Shown here piece after piece: positions 45,178 through 45,279 of a stretch of DNA of 45,279 nucleotides. The notes below the pieces were generated by a model. The model was not told where the DNA came from. It was given only the letters and a program-made list of their open reading frames with translations, and searched no databases. The translations under genes and the position numbers were made by a program. Location: the NCBI GenBank assembly GCA_018715565.1, contig DVLJ01000029.1:1-45279 (forward strand), in the 5' to 3' direction. How positions within the stretch are numbered: position 1 is the first letter of the stretch; each line of letters opens with the position of its first letter. The DNA is from Candidatus Ventrimonas merdavium. Its GTDB lineage: Bacteria; Bacillota; Clostridia; Lachnospirales; Lachnospiraceae.

Positions 45178-45279
45178 CTAATAATCAAATTCTGAAATAG
45201 TGGTTTTTATTGAATCTTGCGCAAATTTTATATCTTTCTTTATCTGCTTTATCTTTTTTGATTTCCCATCGTCCTCAGT
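45178..45279 (-). CDS. C-terminal fragment of an ORF truncated by the window edge
   Basis: Open minus-strand frame ...TEDDGKSKKIKQIKKDIKFAQDSIKTTISEFDY* just upstream of 44161-45168. Confidence 0.4.
   Translation of the reverse strand, partial: TEDDGKSKKIKQIKKDIKFAQDSIKTTISEFDY

Overview
The window looks like a chromosomal segment from an anaerobic Firmicute (Clostridia; Lachnospiraceae-like, by protein character only). Main blocks, left to right: (1) a minus-strand operon for acyl-CoA chemistry: two acyl-CoA dehydrogenases, CaiB/BaiF-type CoA transferase, EtfAB, acyl-CoA ligase, a degenerate desulfoferrodoxin-like protein, YkvI-like and GntP-like transporters and a LysR regulator, with a divergent hotdog thioesterase; (2) a broken partial duplicate of an Old-Yellow-Enzyme/BaiCD-like oxidoreductase, then a Phd/PIN toxin-antitoxin pair, then the intact oxidoreductase and a convergent Crp/Fnr regulator; (3) TIGR04076 protein, PTS EIIBC and 6-phospho-beta-glucosidase; (4) a NitT/TauT-type ABC transporter; (5) a roughly 14.5 kb hydrogenase island (22728-37263) with four different H-cluster proteins that resemble [FeFe] groups C, B, A (bifurcating HndABCD) and D, mixed with PAS, SpoIIE-phosphatase, HATPase, DRTGG and PHP signalling proteins; (6) polysaccharide deacetylase; (7) LysR, enolase-superfamily dehydratase and APC permease; (8) an AT-richer tail with a Phd/RelE toxin-antitoxin pair, a CxxC-cluster protein and a glycine-zipper protein. 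The best candidate for an under-described system is the hydrogenase island: four different L1 active-site motifs (TSCSPGW, TSCCPAF, STCCPSV, STACPSV) sit next to partner-switching-type signalling proteins. The acyl-CoA operon is the second candidate. All assignments are by eye; no searches or computations were run.
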